DNA from: CANKHA01 sp034668825
GTDB taxonomy: Bacteria > Pseudomonadota > Alphaproteobacteria > Rhizobiales > Xanthobacteraceae
Reading direction: 5' to 3'
NCBI GenBank assembly: GCA_034668825.1
Contig: JAXDOR010000205.1
Location: 1-64,000, forward strand
Length of the DNA: 64,000 bases
How positions within the stretch are numbered: position 1 is the stretch's first letter; every line of letters starts with the position of its first letter. A program made the translations under genes and the position numbers. This document shows positions 1-8,435 of this stretch, piece by piece. The notes under the pieces were generated by a model. It had not been told where the DNA came from, made no database searches, and worked only from the letters and a program-made list of their open reading frames with translations.

Positions 1-1112
1 AAGAACTCAACGAATTCGTTTCCGAAATTCTCGACGAAATGACCGGCCTCGGTCCGCTCGAGCCTCTGCTCAAGGACCCGGGAATTAGTGACATTCTGAT
101 CAACGGCCATGAATGCGTTTACGTCGAGCGCGGCGGCATACTCGAACCCTGCCCGGTTCGCTTCAAGGACGAGGCGCATCTTCTTCGCATCATCAACAAG
201 ATCGTTTCCGCCGTCGGCCGGCGCGTCGATGAATCGCATCCGATGTGCGACGCGCGCCTGCTTGACGGCTCGCGTGTCAACGTCGCGGTGCGCCCGATCG
301 GCGTCGACGGGCCGTTGGTGTCGATCCGTAAGTTCTCCAAAAAGCCCTTCAATCTCAACAAGCTCATCGAAATCGGGGCGATACGGCCGCAAATGGCCGA
401 GGTTCTGGCGGCGGCGGTGAAGGCCCGGGTGACGCTTATTATTTCCGGCGGTACCGGCTCGGGAAAGACGACGATGCTCAATGCCTTGTCGGCTTTTATT
501 TCCGAAAAGGAACGTCTGCTGACGATTGAGGACGCCGCCGAGCTGCAGCTGCAGCAGCCGCATGTGGGCCGCATGGAGACGCGGCCTCCCAACGTCGAAG
601 GCAAAGGTGAGATCCGTCAGCGCGAACTGGTGAAAAACGCGCTGCGTATGCGCCCTGACCGCATCATTCTTGGTGAGTGTCGCGGCGAAGAAGCTTTCGA
701 CATGCTCCAAGCCATGAACACCGGCCATGAAGGCTCGATGGCGACGATCCACGCCAATACGCCACGCGACGCGGTCTCGCGTCTGGAGCAAATGATCGGC
801 ATGGCTGGCCTGCCGATGACCATCGCCAGTATCCGCGGCCAGATTGCCAACGCTATTCATGTCATCGTGCAGCTGTCGCGCCAGTCGGACGGCAAGCGCA
901 AGGTCACCAGCATCGCGGAGATTACTGGCCTCGAAGGCGATATCATCCAGATGCAGGAGATCTTCAAGTACGTCCGTACCGGGACGGCGCCGGATGGAAC
1001 CGTGCAGGGCCATTTCATGGCGACGGGCGTGCGCCCGCGCTTCCTCGCGGAGCTAATCAACCAAGGCATCAAGATTCCGGGCGCCTATTTTGACCCGGGG
1101 CAGCCGCTCTAG
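1..1112 (+). CDS. cpaF: Tad/Flp pilus assembly ATPase CpaF (TadA), 5' end cut by window edge
   Basis: This is a secretion ATPase of the type II/IV (GspE/VirB11-like) superfamily that powers assembly of Flp pili from the cytoplasmic face of the inner membrane. The frame is open from base 3 with no stop before the internal ATG at 39, so the gene begins upstream of the window and about 369 codons are visible. The Walker A motif GGTGSGKTT, the Walker B-like stretch RPDRIILGECRG and the HANTPRDA motif typical of CpaF are present. The stop lies 4 bases before tadB, and tadC and tadD follow in the same direction, so this is the usual Tad order. Family assignment is firm; only the N-terminus is missing. 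Confidence 0.95.
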   Translation, partial: ELNEFVSEILDEMTGLGPLEPLLKDPGISDILINGHECVYVERGGILEPCPVRFKDEAHLLRIINKIVSAVGRRVDESHPMCDARLLDGSRVNVAVRPIGVDGPLVSIRKFSKKPFNLNKLIEIGAIRPQMAEVLAAAVKARVTLIISGGTGSGKTTMLNALSAFISEKERLLTIEDAAELQLQQPHVGRMETRPPNVEGKGEIRQRELVKNALRMRPDRIILGECRGEEAFDMLQAMNTGHEGSMATIHANTPRDAVSRLEQMIGMAGLPMTIASIRGQIANAIHVIVQLSRQSDGKRKVTSIAEITGLEGDIIQMQEIFKYVRTGTAPDGTVQGHFMATGVRPRFLAELINQGIKIPGAYFDPGQPL

Positions 1113-1116
1113 CGCC

Positions 1117-2085
1117 ATGTCGCTCGATCTCAACCCTATCTATCTGATCTACATCATGGTCGGTGCTTCGGCGATTTTCGGCTTTGAGGCATTCTATTTT
1201 CTCTGCTTCTCCGGCGCCTCGTACCGCAAGAATGTCAACCGGCGCCTGCGTCTGATGCACGGCAAGACGGACCGCGAAAGTATCCTTGTCCAGCTTCGAC
1301 GCGAGCGCGGCCTCACGAGCGGCGGCGATTATCGTCTTTCGATGATCGCCTTCAACCGCCTGGTGTTGCAGTCCGGCCTGACATTCGGCTTGGGACGCTT
1401 CGCCCTCTTCGTTTCTATTGGCGCGGCCGTGGCCTTCGCCATCACCATCTTCATTCGCGGCAATTTCCTGGAGGCGGTGCTCATCTCGTTGTTCTGCGGC
1501 ACTCTCCTTCCCTATATGGTGTTGCGCATCTTGCGCGGCCGCCGGCAAAAAAAATTTGGTGCTCAATTCGCCGATGCCCTCGACATCGTCGTGAGAAGCC
1601 TGCGAGCCGGCCACCCGGTACCGACGGCCATTACCATGGTGGCGCGAGAACTGCCTGATCCGGTTGGCACCGAGTTCGGCATTGTCGCCGACGAGGTCAC
1701 CTATGGCGCCGACCTCGAAACCGCGATGCGCAATCTCTATTTCCGTATTGGTCAAGACGACCTGCCGCTGTTCGTAACCGCCGTCGCGATCCAAACATCC
1801 ACTGGCGGAAATCTCGGCGAAATTCTTGAAAATCTATCCGGTGTCATCCGCGAGCGTTTCAAGATGCGGCGCAAGATTCGCGCTCTGGCCTCGGAAGGAC
1901 GTGCATCGGCGATGATTCTTTCGTCATTGCCTATCCTCATGTTCCTGATCATCAACTTTGTCTCGCCCGACTTCTATTCGAGCATATGGCACGAGGACAT
2001 AACAAAAGTGGCGCTGACACTCGCGGGCTCATGGATGGGGCTGGGAAACTTCATCATGTACCGCATGGTGAACTTCAGGATTTGA
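1117..2085 (+). CDS. tadB: Tad pilus inner-membrane protein TadB
   Basis: This 322-residue protein is one of the two GspF/PilC-like membrane platform proteins of the Tad pilus and is expected to sit with CpaF. It has hydrophobic helices near the N-terminus (about residues 6-26), in the middle (about 100-140) and at the end, and between the last two the GspF-type cytoplasmic region with RAGHP and GNLGEILENLSGVIRER. I chose the ATG at 1117, 4 bases after the cpaF stop, rather than the upstream TTG at 1090 that overlaps cpaF. The gene is followed after 3 bases by tadC, which indicates a single operon. Confidence 0.92.
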   Translation: MSLDLNPIYLIYIMVGASAIFGFEAFYFLCFSGASYRKNVNRRLRLMHGKTDRESILVQLRRERGLTSGGDYRLSMIAFNRLVLQSGLTFGLGRFALFVSIGAAVAFAITIFIRGNFLEAVLISLFCGTLLPYMVLRILRGRRQKKFGAQFADALDIVVRSLRAGHPVPTAITMVARELPDPVGTEFGIVADEVTYGADLETAMRNLYFRIGQDDLPLFVTAVAIQTSTGGNLGEILENLSGVIRERFKMRRKIRALASEGRASAMILSSLPILMFLIINFVSPDFYSSIWHEDITKVALTLAGSWMGLGNFIMYRMVNFRI

Positions 2086-2088
2086 CAG

Positions 2089-3063
2089 ATGGGAACTATT
2101 GTCGATCTATTTGTTGGCATCTTCGGCGACAGCTCAGCGATGATGCTGGGGCTGCTGGTGTTCCTTGCCAGCGGAACGCTTGCCTTCTCGCTAATGGCGG
2201 GCGTGCGGGTTCGCACCGCGGTTAAGCGCCGCGCGGTATCGATCATCGACGAAACCGAGCGGCAGCGTAATGCACAGGGATCGCGGTCGCTGCGCTATTC
2301 GAGCATCAAGGCGGCCCGCGCGCTTATCGATTACACAACCAAACACTATTCGTCCTCGGATGACGGCAACATGAAGGTGTTACGGCGCAGGCTCATCCTG
2401 GCCGGAATTTATGACACGCGCGGGGTCGCTTTTTTCTTTCTGTTGCGTACGGCCTTGGCCATCGGCCTCGCCCTTGGCGCATTCGTCATCGCGCCGATGA
2501 TATTGGACGCGCAAGGTTCCGTCCTTTGGCTTCTGGTGGTGGCGGGCGGCATCGCCGGTTACGTCGGGCCGAGCATCTACATCGACCGGCGGATCAAGGC
2601 GCGTAAACAAGAGCACCGGTCCGGATTTCCCGACTTCATGGACCTGCTGGTGGTCTGCGCCGATTCCGGCTTGAGCATGGAGGCCGCGCTCGACCGCGTC
2701 GGCCGCGAACTCAGCGATTCCTATCCCTCGCTCTGCGCCAATATCCACATCGCCAATCTGGAAATTCGCGCGGGACGCACATTGAGCGAAGCCCTCGAGC
2801 ATCTGGGGGATCGATTGGGGCTGGAAGAGGCACGTTCATTCGCCACCCTTATCCAGCAGTCGGCGGAACTCGGTTCGAGCATCACCTCTGCGTTGCGTGT
2901 GTATAGCGACGACATGCGCCATAAGCGCCTCTCGCGCGCCGAGGAAAAGGCCTATGCCCTGCCGGCCAAGCTTTCCCTGCCGATGATGCTGTGCATTTTC
3001 CCGGTTTTGTTCGTGGTGATCCTGCTGCCGGTCTTCGTGCGTATCCATACCGGACACTACTAA
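2089..3063 (+). CDS. tadC: Tad pilus inner-membrane protein TadC
   Basis: This 324-residue protein is the second GspF-domain platform protein of the Tad system. It has an N-terminal hydrophobic helix, a pair of helices at about residues 115-165, the cytoplasmic signature FPDFMDLLVVCADSGLS, then ARSFATLIQQSAELGSSI and a C-terminal helix ending VFVRIHTGHY. The start ATG follows the tadB stop by 3 bases, so the two are translationally close. It is predicted to form a heteromeric inner-membrane platform with TadB on which CpaF acts. Nothing unusual is visible. Confidence 0.92.
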   Translation: MGTIVDLFVGIFGDSSAMMLGLLVFLASGTLAFSLMAGVRVRTAVKRRAVSIIDETERQRNAQGSRSLRYSSIKAARALIDYTTKHYSSSDDGNMKVLRRRLILAGIYDTRGVAFFFLLRTALAIGLALGAFVIAPMILDAQGSVLWLLVVAGGIAGYVGPSIYIDRRIKARKQEHRSGFPDFMDLLVVCADSGLSMEAALDRVGRELSDSYPSLCANIHIANLEIRAGRTLSEALEHLGDRLGLEEARSFATLIQQSAELGSSITSALRVYSDDMRHKRLSRAEEKAYALPAKLSLPMMLCIFPVLFVVILLPVFVRIHTGHY

Positions 3064-3215
3064 GTAGCCGTACCCGCTGGGCGGCTATGGCGAGGAAATT
3101 CTTAACCATCATGACCTAGGTTCGGTCGTCCGGTTGCTTCCGCAGGTCTGGGGGAAGTCGCGCGCGTGCGTCGCCGTCAGGTGGAACCGATCGCTTCGCC
3201 GGCCGGAGCGGGTTG

Positions 3216-3794
3216 ATGAGAGTAGCTCAAGTCCTGACGATCATCGCCACATGCCTGGTGTGGCTGGTAGGCTGCGAAACATCAACTAAGCTTGGCGACC
3301 TGTTTCATACCAACGACAATGGCGGGCAGACTGCGAACCTCGCGCCGGGCGCGGAAGCAATGGCCACGACGTTGCCGGGGGAAAAGCCCGACTTGGCCAG
3401 CCCGGGACTGCTTGGCAGCGATCCGAACGACGATTTAAGTCTCGCGAAACAACATTTCCGCCAGGAAAATTTTGGCCTCGCCGAACACTACTTCCGCCGC
3501 GCGGTCGAAACTCATCCCAAGGACGCTGAAGCCTGGCTCGGCCTCGCAGCGGCCTATGACCGTTTGCGCCGTTTCGAGCTGGCGGACCGCGCCTATGCCC
3601 AAGCTATCGCGATTGTCGGACCGACCGCGGAAATCCTCAACAATCAGGGATATTCCTACATACTGCGCAGCGACTACCGCCGAGCGCGCGAAAAGCTCAT
3701 GGCGGCGAAGGCGCAGGATCCGGCCAACATCTACGTAGGCAATAACCTGAAGCTGCTCGACCAGAGTGTTCGGAAGGGCAAGGCGATACAGTAG
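3216..3794 (+). CDS. tadD: TadD-like TPR lipoprotein
   Basis: This 192-residue protein starts at the ATG at 3216 (a TTG at 3213 is also in frame). It has a short hydrophobic signal ending in the lipobox LVGC at about residues 15-18, so it should be a lipoprotein. After a low-complexity linker come TPR repeats from about residue 73 (LAKQHFRQENFGLAEHYFRRA, AWLGLAAAYDRLRRFELADRAYAQA, LNNQGYSYILRSDYRRAREKL). TadD proteins are outer-membrane lipoproteins that assist the Tad secretin. It lies 150 bases after tadC, a larger gap than between the other tad genes, so it may have its own promoter. A palindromic repeat directly follows the stop. Confidence 0.85.
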   Translation: MRVAQVLTIIATCLVWLVGCETSTKLGDLFHTNDNGGQTANLAPGAEAMATTLPGEKPDLASPGLLGSDPNDDLSLAKQHFRQENFGLAEHYFRRAVETHPKDAEAWLGLAAAYDRLRRFELADRAYAQAIAIVGPTAEILNNQGYSYILRSDYRRAREKLMAAKAQDPANIYVGNNLKLLDQSVRKGKAIQ

Positions 3795-3796
3795 GC

Positions 3797-3897
3797 GTCA
3801 TTCCGGGACGCGCCGAAGGCGCGAGCCCCGGAATCCACAACTTCGATCTATGAATATGGATTCCGGGCTCGCCGCTTCGCGGCGCCCCCGGAATGAC
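3797..3897. repeat. Intergenic palindromic repeat, type A copy 1
   Basis: A 101-base element bounded by GTCATTCCGGG and CCCGGAATGAC, with inner arms CCCCGGAATCCA and TGGATTCCGGG. The whole element is an imperfect inverted repeat containing two smaller hairpins. A second copy with the same end sequences is at 14595-14693. It sits between the convergent tadD and cupin genes and could also act as a transcription stop. Confidence 0.8.
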
Positions 3898-3899
3898 AA

Positions 3900-4463
3900 T
3901 CACTTCGTCGCCGGCGCGCCCGGGGCGTTTTCCAGCTGATCGAACCAGTTGAACCCCATCTCTTTGATGATGCGGTTGCTGATGACGATGAGGCGCGCGT
4001 CCGATTTGGCATCGGCATTGAAGTGCTGGTGCGTGACAAAAGGCGGCACATAGATGAAATCGCCGCGCTTCCATTCAAAACGCTTCGGCTCATCGGCCCA
4101 CTTCCATTCGAATTGCTCAAGGCAGTCGAAGCGGAAGTCCCAGTGCAGGTCATAGCCTGACCCTTCGACGACGAAGATGACCTCTTCCCACATGTGCCGA
4201 TGCTTGCCCGACTGCTCGCCGGGCTTGAGGAATTGCATATAAGCTTCAACGCAGCACTCCGGCGTATTCATCTTGTGATGAATGAGATGCTTGATGAGGC
4301 CGTCGGCGGATTGTTCGAACGGCATTTCTTCCGCCGTCACCACATTCGCGCGCTGCTCGTAATCGCGACGAAATTCCACAGACGCGTTGACATCCTCGGC
4401 ACGAAAACTGCAGGTGCCGCCGCCAACATGGGCGAAGTCACGCTCGTCGAGAGCTTTTGCCAT
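3900..4463 (-). CDS. Cupin-domain protein, first of a tandem pair
   Basis: This 187-residue protein carries a single cupin barrel. Both metal-binding motifs are visible: motif 1 as GEQSGKHRHMWEE with glycine after six more residues, and motif 2 as GDFIYVPPFVTHQHFN. The His/His/Glu and His set needed to bind a metal is therefore present. No signal peptide is seen, so it should be cytoplasmic. It lies 15 bases after a second cupin gene on the same strand, downstream of a Rieske ferredoxin gene. In a catabolic cluster such proteins can be metal-dependent dioxygenases, isomerases or sensors of a small acid. The exact reaction cannot be read from the sequence. Confidence 0.85.
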   Translation of the reverse strand: MAKALDERDFAHVGGGTCSFRAEDVNASVEFRRDYEQRANVVTAEEMPFEQSADGLIKHLIHHKMNTPECCVEAYMQFLKPGEQSGKHRHMWEEVIFVVEGSGYDLHWDFRFDCLEQFEWKWADEPKRFEWKRGDFIYVPPFVTHQHFNADAKSDARLIVISNRIIKEMGFNWFDQLENAPGAPATK

Positions 4464-4478
4464 GCTTTCTCTCCTGCC

Positions 4479-5075
4479 CTACAGATCGGTTGGCGGCTGG
4501 AAGTTTTCGTTGCCCTTTGCCGGCGTGGTTGGCGGGTAGGACACGATCTTCTGGAAAACCAGATTCATAAAATGAAATAGCGGCTTTGCCTTGAACACGA
4601 GAAGCAAGGCTTCGTTGTTTTGGTCATCATTGAAGTGCTGATGCACGCAACCGTTCTCGACGATCATGACATCGCCGGCTTTCCAGGGAATGTGCTTCCC
4701 ATCATGCACGTCGTGGCCGCGCCCCTTGATCACATAAAACACGGCGCTGTTAAGATGTCCGTGTTTTTGTCCATAAGCGCCGGGTGCATAGACCTCAATG
4801 TGTGTTTCAATTGATTGCGCGACATTGGCGTGTTGCGGACTGATGATGTGCTTGCCGAAGAGCTCCGGCCCGCCCTTCCATTTGACTTTGTTGGAAGGAT
4901 AGATGCGCGGCTCCTCCATCAGCGACTTGTAGAGATCGCTATAGGTGCCGGCGAGTTCGCGAACGAAGATGCGCTTCTTCGACCAGCGCTCCCAATTCTC
5001 GCCTCCGGGAAGGACTTCGTCCTCCGGCGGCTTATTGTGGCCTTCGCCGGGCGATTTTTCGTAGAGGCCTGTCAT
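4479..5075 (-). CDS. Cupin-domain protein, second of a tandem pair
   Basis: This 198-residue protein has one cupin barrel in its C-terminal half. Motif 1 reads GAYGQKHGHLNSAVFYVIKGRG and motif 2 reads GDVMIVENGCVHQHFN. Compared with its neighbour the acidic ligand of motif 1 is absent (HGHLNSA in place of H-x-H-x3-E), so metal binding may differ. The N-terminal 60 residues are polar and not part of the barrel. Its start is ATG at 5075, 137 bases downstream of the Rieske ferredoxin gene on the same strand. The two cupins are diverged from each other and may form a heteromeric enzyme; this is inference. Confidence 0.83.
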   Translation of the reverse strand: MTGLYEKSPGEGHNKPPEDEVLPGGENWERWSKKRIFVRELAGTYSDLYKSLMEEPRIYPSNKVKWKGGPELFGKHIISPQHANVAQSIETHIEVYAPGAYGQKHGHLNSAVFYVIKGRGHDVHDGKHIPWKAGDVMIVENGCVHQHFNDDQNNEALLLVFKAKPLFHFMNLVFQKIVSYPPTTPAKGNENFQPPTDL

Positions 5076-5212
5076 TGCTACGTTCTCCCTTGCGCGCGCT
5101 GTCGAGCCAACAGACCCGAGTTGCTCATCACACGCGTCGAATTCCTCAAGATAGGGCCGATTGTCACGACTGCATAGCGACTACGGCTACGCGCCGGGAA
5201 TCACAAAGGCGT

Positions 5213-5527
5213 TTACGGCTCGATGAATACCTTGCCGTCCTCGACGATCGTTCGGTAGGTCTTCACCGGGATCATGCAGGGCGGCGCCGCGACTGCACCG
5301 GTGCGAATATTGAAAGCACCGTTATGGAAATTGCACTCCACAACGTCGCCATCGATATAGCCCTCGTGCAGTAATCCGGGGCCGTGGGTGCAGGCGTCGT
5401 CGGTGACGTAGAATTCCCCATCGACATTGAAGACAGCCAGTTCAAGGCCCGCGGCATCGACGCGCTTGGCTTCGCCGGCTGCAACTTCCTCCGTCTTGCA
5501 GAGTTCTATCCGTGTGGGCGTGGTCAT
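5213..5527 (-). CDS. Rieske [2Fe-2S] ferredoxin of an aromatic oxygenase system
   Basis: This 104-residue protein is a small Rieske ferredoxin. The cluster ligands are Cys46-x-His48 and Cys65-x2-His68 (ACTHG and CNFHNGAF). Proteins of this size carry electrons from a reductase to the terminal ring-hydroxylating oxygenase. It is divergent from the oxygenase gene at 5694, separated by a 166-base control region. No reductase gene is seen in the window, so the electron source must be encoded elsewhere. It could serve either or both of the two oxygenases in this cluster. Confidence 0.92.
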   Translation of the reverse strand: MTTPTRIELCKTEEVAAGEAKRVDAAGLELAVFNVDGEFYVTDDACTHGPGLLHEGYIDGDVVECNFHNGAFNIRTGAVAAPPCMIPVKTYRTIVEDGKVFIEP

Positions 5528-5575
5528 GATGGCTTGCCTGCCGGCGGCCGGCGGGTTATATTAGGAATGGAATGA

Positions 5576-5594
5576 CGTTCCGCATATAGGAACG
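5576..5594. promoter_or_regulatory. Candidate palindromic operator in the divergent ferredoxin/oxygenase control region
   Basis: A perfect 6-base inverted repeat CGTTCC-N7-GGAACG lies in the 166-base region between the divergent ferredoxin and oxygenase genes. Its form (TTCC-N-GGAA) resembles sites bound by IclR-family regulators, and an IclR gene is nearby at 7527. Binding is inferred only, and I did not find a second matching site in the cluster. Confidence 0.3.
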
Positions 5595-5693
5595 CCTCGC
5601 GTCATGGGTTTCCCATAGGTTTATACCCTGGTCAACCCCTGTTTAGTCGCTGTGCCCGCAATGGAATGCGGGAAGAACGCCGGGGAGTGGCAC

Positions 5694-6977
5694 ATGCTCA
5701 GGAAAGAACAGAGCGAACTCATCACCAAGACCGGCCCGGGCACGCCGGGGGGTCAGTTGTTCCGCAGCTACTGGATCCCCGTCCTTCTCGCCAGCGAACT
5801 TCCCGAGAATGAGTGCCCTCCGGTCCGGGTAAAACTGCTGTCGGAGCGGCTGCTGGCTTTCCGCGACACCCAGGGCCGCTATGGCCTGATGGACGAATTC
5901 TGCGCTCATCGCGGCGTGTCGCTCTGGTTCGGCCGCAACGAGGAGAACGGGCTGCGATGTCCCTATCACGGCTGGAAATACGACGTGACCGGCCAATGCA
6001 TCGATGTGCCATCGGAGCCGGCGGAAAGCGGCTTCTGCCAGAAGATCAAGCTGAAATCCTATCCCCTGGTGCAACGCGGTCATATTCTGTGGACCTATAT
6101 GGGGCCGCCAGACAAGCAGCCGCCGCTGCCAGAGTGGGAATTTGCCACCGTCCCGGCCAACCAGAGTTACACGTCGAAGCGGCTTCAGGAATCTAACTGG
6201 CTGCAGGCCATGGAAGGCGGCATCGATTCCAGCCACGTTTCATTCCTGCATAGCGGCGATCTGGAATCCGACCCGCTGTTCAAAGGCGCCAAAGGTAACA
6301 AATACAATCTCGCGGATACCAAACCGCACTTCGAAGTCGTCGAAATGCCCGGCGGCCTCTACATCGGCGCGCGCCGCAAGGCCGAGGAAGGCCACTATTA
6401 CTGGCGTATCACGCCGTGGGTGATGCCGTCCTTCACTATGGTGCCGCCGCGCGGCGATCACCCGGTCCATGGGCATTTCTGGATTCCGATCGACGACGAA
6501 AATTGCTGGGCCTGGAGCTTCGACTACCATTCCACCCGGCCGCTATCGCAAGACGAGCTTGCCGCGCTCCGCCGCGGCGAAGGCGTCCACGCGCCGGTTG
6601 ATGAAAACTTCCGGCCGCTCGCCAACAAGGACAATGATTACCTGATGGACCGGGACGCGCAGAAGGCCGGCAAGACCTATAGCGGTGTTCATGGCATCGC
6701 CATGCAGGACGCATCGCTGCAGGAGAGCATGGGGCCGATTGTCGACCGCACCAAGGAAAACCTGGTGTCGACCGACAACGGCATCATCATGGCGCGCCAC
6801 CGCTTGATCCGCGCCGCGAAGGCAGCGGCGGAAAAAGGCGTGACCCCACCCGGCGTAGATGTAGCCCACCAGTTGGTCCGCTCCGCTTCAGTGATTTTGC
6901 CGGTCGACCAGCCATTCAAGGATGCCGCGAAAGAGGAACTCAAGGTTCGGCCCGGTCTGGCCCATGCCTCGGTCTGA
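5694..6977 (+). CDS. Rieske oxygenase alpha subunit, phthalate 4,5-dioxygenase-like (copy 1)
   Basis: This 427-residue terminal oxygenase should hydroxylate or O-demethylate an aromatic substrate using electrons from a Rieske ferredoxin. The Rieske centre is Cys70-x-His72 and Cys89-x2-His92 (FCAHRG, CPYHGW). The mononuclear iron site is in the C-terminal domain, with D-S-S-H-V-S-F-L-H giving the H-x4-H pair. The start ATG at 5694 matches that of the close paralogue at 13287 (both begin MLRKEQ); an upstream in-frame ATG at 5652 lacks such support. No beta subunit is adjacent, as expected for the phthalate-4,5-dioxygenase/LigX-type monooxygenase group. The substrate is not determinable from sequence. 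Confidence 0.9.
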   Translation: MLRKEQSELITKTGPGTPGGQLFRSYWIPVLLASELPENECPPVRVKLLSERLLAFRDTQGRYGLMDEFCAHRGVSLWFGRNEENGLRCPYHGWKYDVTGQCIDVPSEPAESGFCQKIKLKSYPLVQRGHILWTYMGPPDKQPPLPEWEFATVPANQSYTSKRLQESNWLQAMEGGIDSSHVSFLHSGDLESDPLFKGAKGNKYNLADTKPHFEVVEMPGGLYIGARRKAEEGHYYWRITPWVMPSFTMVPPRGDHPVHGHFWIPIDDENCWAWSFDYHSTRPLSQDELAALRRGEGVHAPVDENFRPLANKDNDYLMDRDAQKAGKTYSGVHGIAMQDASLQESMGPIVDRTKENLVSTDNGIIMARHRLIRAAKAAAEKGVTPPGVDVAHQLVRSASVILPVDQPFKDAAKEELKVRPGLAHASV

Positions 6978-7050
6978 TCTGGAGGGAGTTGCTCTTAACT
7001 GAGCCACCGATGCTAAGGTGGGATGCGGCACGATTGACGAGGAGTTAGAG

Positions 7051-7563
7051 ATGCTGAGCGAAAGCGCGCGCGTGACCACGGCGACAGAGTCGAAGTTCCG
7101 CATCAATGCGCCGAACTCCAAGCCTCGCGCCATCAAAGTCATTGCGCTGGATGAACGCAGCGAACAAGTGGTCAAACGCCTCGCCGCCGAGCGTTGGAAC
7201 AGCGCTACTTTTTTCACGTCGCTGCACTTCGAAAGCCCTCCGCAGGGCGGTGCCGACTGGTCGATGAAGGCCTGGCTCAATGATCTCGCCGGGCGCACCA
7301 GCAAGCTGATCGATGAAATCAATACCGCCGACCTGGTGGTGATGGTCGCGACCGCGGGCAACAAAGCCGAAGCGGCTTCCGTGATCGGCGAGGCTTGCAG
7401 CCTCAAGCGCGTGATGACAACGGCATTGATTCTCGATCGCGGGGCGGCATCGGATCAAGCTCTTTCCGACACCTTATTGCACCTGCGCCCCTATGCTTCG
7501 ATGCTCGTGGTCGCCGATGACGAAGACTATATCGAATCGATGCTCACCGCGCTGCGCGCCTGA
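7051..7563 (+). CDS. Conserved-looking hypothetical protein, Rossmann-like
   Basis: This 170-residue protein is not one I recognise. The start ATG at 7051 is preceded by a GAGGAG ribosome site; a GTG at 7018 is the alternative. The chain alternates hydrophobic strands and helices (AIKVIALDE, ADLVVMVATAG, VMTTALIL, YASMLVVADD), like a small nucleotide- or cofactor-binding fold, but no complete glycine-rich loop of a known family is present. It follows the oxygenase gene on the same strand by 73 bases and overlaps the end of the convergent IclR gene by 37 bases. A link to the catabolic pathway rests on position only. Confidence 0.7.
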   Translation: MLSESARVTTATESKFRINAPNSKPRAIKVIALDERSEQVVKRLAAERWNSATFFTSLHFESPPQGGADWSMKAWLNDLAGRTSKLIDEINTADLVVMVATAGNKAEAASVIGEACSLKRVMTTALILDRGAASDQALSDTLLHLRPYASMLVVADDEDYIESMLTALRA

Positions 7564-8366
7564 TCCGCGGCCCGATAGCCGAGGCGGCGGGAAACCAGGT
7601 CGGCGGTTTCAATGACATGCGGGACGAAGGCCGCGATCGCCTTCTTCGACAAGCGCGTCGCCGGCCCCGCCACTCCCACGGAAGCCACCACTTCGCCGGC
7701 ATCGTTGCGGATCGGCGCCGAAATGCTGCGCATACCGATCTCGCTCTCCTCATCCTCGATGGCGCAGCCGCGCTGGCGGACGACGCTCAGCGCCTTAAGC
7801 AACTTCGCCGGGTCGGTGATGGTTTGCGGCGTGAGCGGGAGTAGGCCGCGCTGAATGACCTGATCGATGACTTCCGGCGGGCGGAAGGCGAGGATCGCCT
7901 GGCCTTCCGCCGTGCAATAGGCCGGCTTGCGCACGCCTATATCGGACCGCATCCGGATCGCCTGCGTGCTTTCAAGATTATAGACATACATGATCTCGGT
8001 GCCGTCCAGGATCGCTAGATGCACCGTCTCGTTGGTCTTTTCGCGCAGCTCATAAAGGTAAGGCCGCGCCTGGTTGGAGACGTCCATCCGCCGCCGCACC
8101 AACGCGCCCAGTCTGAACAGCGCGATTCCGAGCCGATATTTTTCCGTCTCAGGATCCTGTTCCAGCATCCCTTCGGAAACGAGCGTGGCGGCGAGACGGT
8201 GCGCGGTGCTCTTGGCAACGCCGAGGCGCCGCGCCAGGGCGCTGATGCCGATCTCGACCTGCTCCTCAGAGAAGGATTTGAGCAACTGGAGCGCGGTCGC
8301 CACCGACGAGAGTCGCTTCCGCTCCGGCCCGATATCGGCTTTGCTGTTGGCCTTTCCCTTGTCCAT
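7527..8366 (-). CDS. IclR-family transcriptional regulator
   Basis: This 279-residue protein has the two-part IclR layout. An N-terminal winged helix-turn-helix lies at about residues 20-85 (ISALARRLGVAKSTAHRLAA). It is followed by the effector-binding domain, with the conserved stretch near IEDEESEIGMRSISAPI. IclR members often control aromatic-acid degradation genes in response to a pathway intermediate. It lies between the oxygenase and the alcohol dehydrogenase, downstream of the latter on the same strand with a 69-base gap. It is the only DNA-binding regulator seen in the catabolic region, so it is the likely controller of it; this is inference. Confidence 0.92.
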   Translation of the reverse strand: MDKGKANSKADIGPERKRLSSVATALQLLKSFSEEQVEIGISALARRLGVAKSTAHRLAATLVSEGMLEQDPETEKYRLGIALFRLGALVRRRMDVSNQARPYLYELREKTNETVHLAILDGTEIMYVYNLESTQAIRMRSDIGVRKPAYCTAEGQAILAFRPPEVIDQVIQRGLLPLTPQTITDPAKLLKALSVVRQRGCAIEDEESEIGMRSISAPIRNDAGEVVASVGVAGPATRLSKKAIAAFVPHVIETADLVSRRLGYRAADQARSAVSIDSI

Positions 8367-8435
8367 GGCCGATCCGAATACTTTCCGGTGAAGGGTCCGT
8401 CTCGGTGTCTGCGAGCGAGTTAAGCCGGGATGGGC

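Noticed and set aside
1069..1794. A 241-codon minus-strand open frame over tadB
   Set aside because: It lies opposite the real tadB gene, has no domain pattern and is explained by GC-rich codon bias.
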